Notes under the pieces: generated by a model
Databases searched by the model: none
Told to the model about the DNA's origin: nothing
The model's input: only the letters and a program-made list of their open reading frames with translations
Shown here: one piece after another, positions 5,103 to 5,266 of the stretch
Position numbering within the stretch: the first letter of the stretch is position 1
How the letters are laid out: the number at the start of each line of letters is the position of its first letter
NCBI GenBank assembly: GCA_002780785.1
Contig: PEUE01000023.1
Coordinates: 604 to 5,869, forward strand
Direction: 5' to 3'
From: Candidatus Portnoybacteria bacterium CG02_land_8_20_14_3_00_45_8
Lineage (GTDB): Bacteria; Patescibacteriota; Minisyncoccia; Portnoybacterales; GWB1-42-6
Length of the DNA stretch: 5,266 bases
Position numbers and translations under genes: made by a program

Positions 5103-5266
5103 ATGACGGAAACGCAAAAAACCCAGATCAAGGGTGAGGTTAAGTTGCCTTCCGCCCAAGAGCTTCTTGAGGCGGGAGTTCATTTTGGGCACCGGACTTC
5201 CCGTTGGCACCCCAAGATGGAGCAATATATTTTTAGCTCAAAAAACGGGATTCACATTTTTGATTT
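5103..5266 (+). CDS. rpsB: 30S ribosomal protein uS2, N-terminal part (cut by window edge)
   Basis: The first 54 residues of the small-subunit protein uS2 are visible. The family signature [19 protein letters not shown] spans 21-39 and is followed by YIF and a NGIHIFD segment (48-54). The ATG at 5103 gives a slightly long, charged N-terminal extension of about 17 residues before the conserved region. No Shine-Dalgarno sequence is present in the short leader. The rest of the gene, and a possible downstream tsf (EF-Ts gene, its usual neighbour), lie beyond the window. Confidence 0.96.
   Translation, partial: MTETQKTQIKGEVKLPSAQELLEAGVHFGHRTSRWHPKMEQYIFSSKNGIHIFD

Overview
The window looks like a piece of a bacterial chromosome from a Patescibacteria/CPR-type organism, most likely of the Parcubacteria kind. 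This is an inference. It rests on the style of the uS2 N-terminus, a coiled-coil protein ending in an MltB-like transglycosylase domain, a small one-pass membrane protein of a kind I associate with that group, compact genes, and few Shine-Dalgarno sites. TGA ends one gene, and the release factor has the RF1-type PxT motif, so nothing suggests a recoded UGA.

Plus strand, left to right. The C-terminal part of an NAD-dependent D-2-hydroxyacid dehydrogenase (1-549) is followed by about 210 bases without a gene. That stretch is dominated by a short hairpin (556-581) and a roughly 150-nt interrupted palindrome (592-742). Next are a small Thermotoga-like ferredoxin (762-971), an AT-rich spacer with an extended -10 promoter, ribosomal protein bL25/Ctc (1086-1778), and a secreted coiled-coil plus MltB-like murein hydrolase (1843-3159). 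A strong bidirectional terminator (3158-3194) closes this block.

Minus strand, reading right to left. A promoter near 5009-5036 drives rpmE (bL31, 4976-4740). Eleven bases later comes a short prfA-like gene (4728-3991) that lacks the N-terminal domain of RF1. After a 124-nt gap with an orphan Shine-Dalgarno-like sequence comes a one-pass membrane protein (3866-3267), which ends against the same terminator. rpsB (uS2) starts divergently at 5103 from its own consensus promoter and runs off the window.

Together the right half is a translation cluster (bL31, RF1, uS2) and the left half a mix of central metabolism, translation and envelope genes. I see no CRISPR array, transposase, tRNA or rRNA, and no clear new multi-gene system. 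The most unusual points are the palindromic intergenic element, the RF1 without domain 1, and the orphan ribosome-binding site after prfA.
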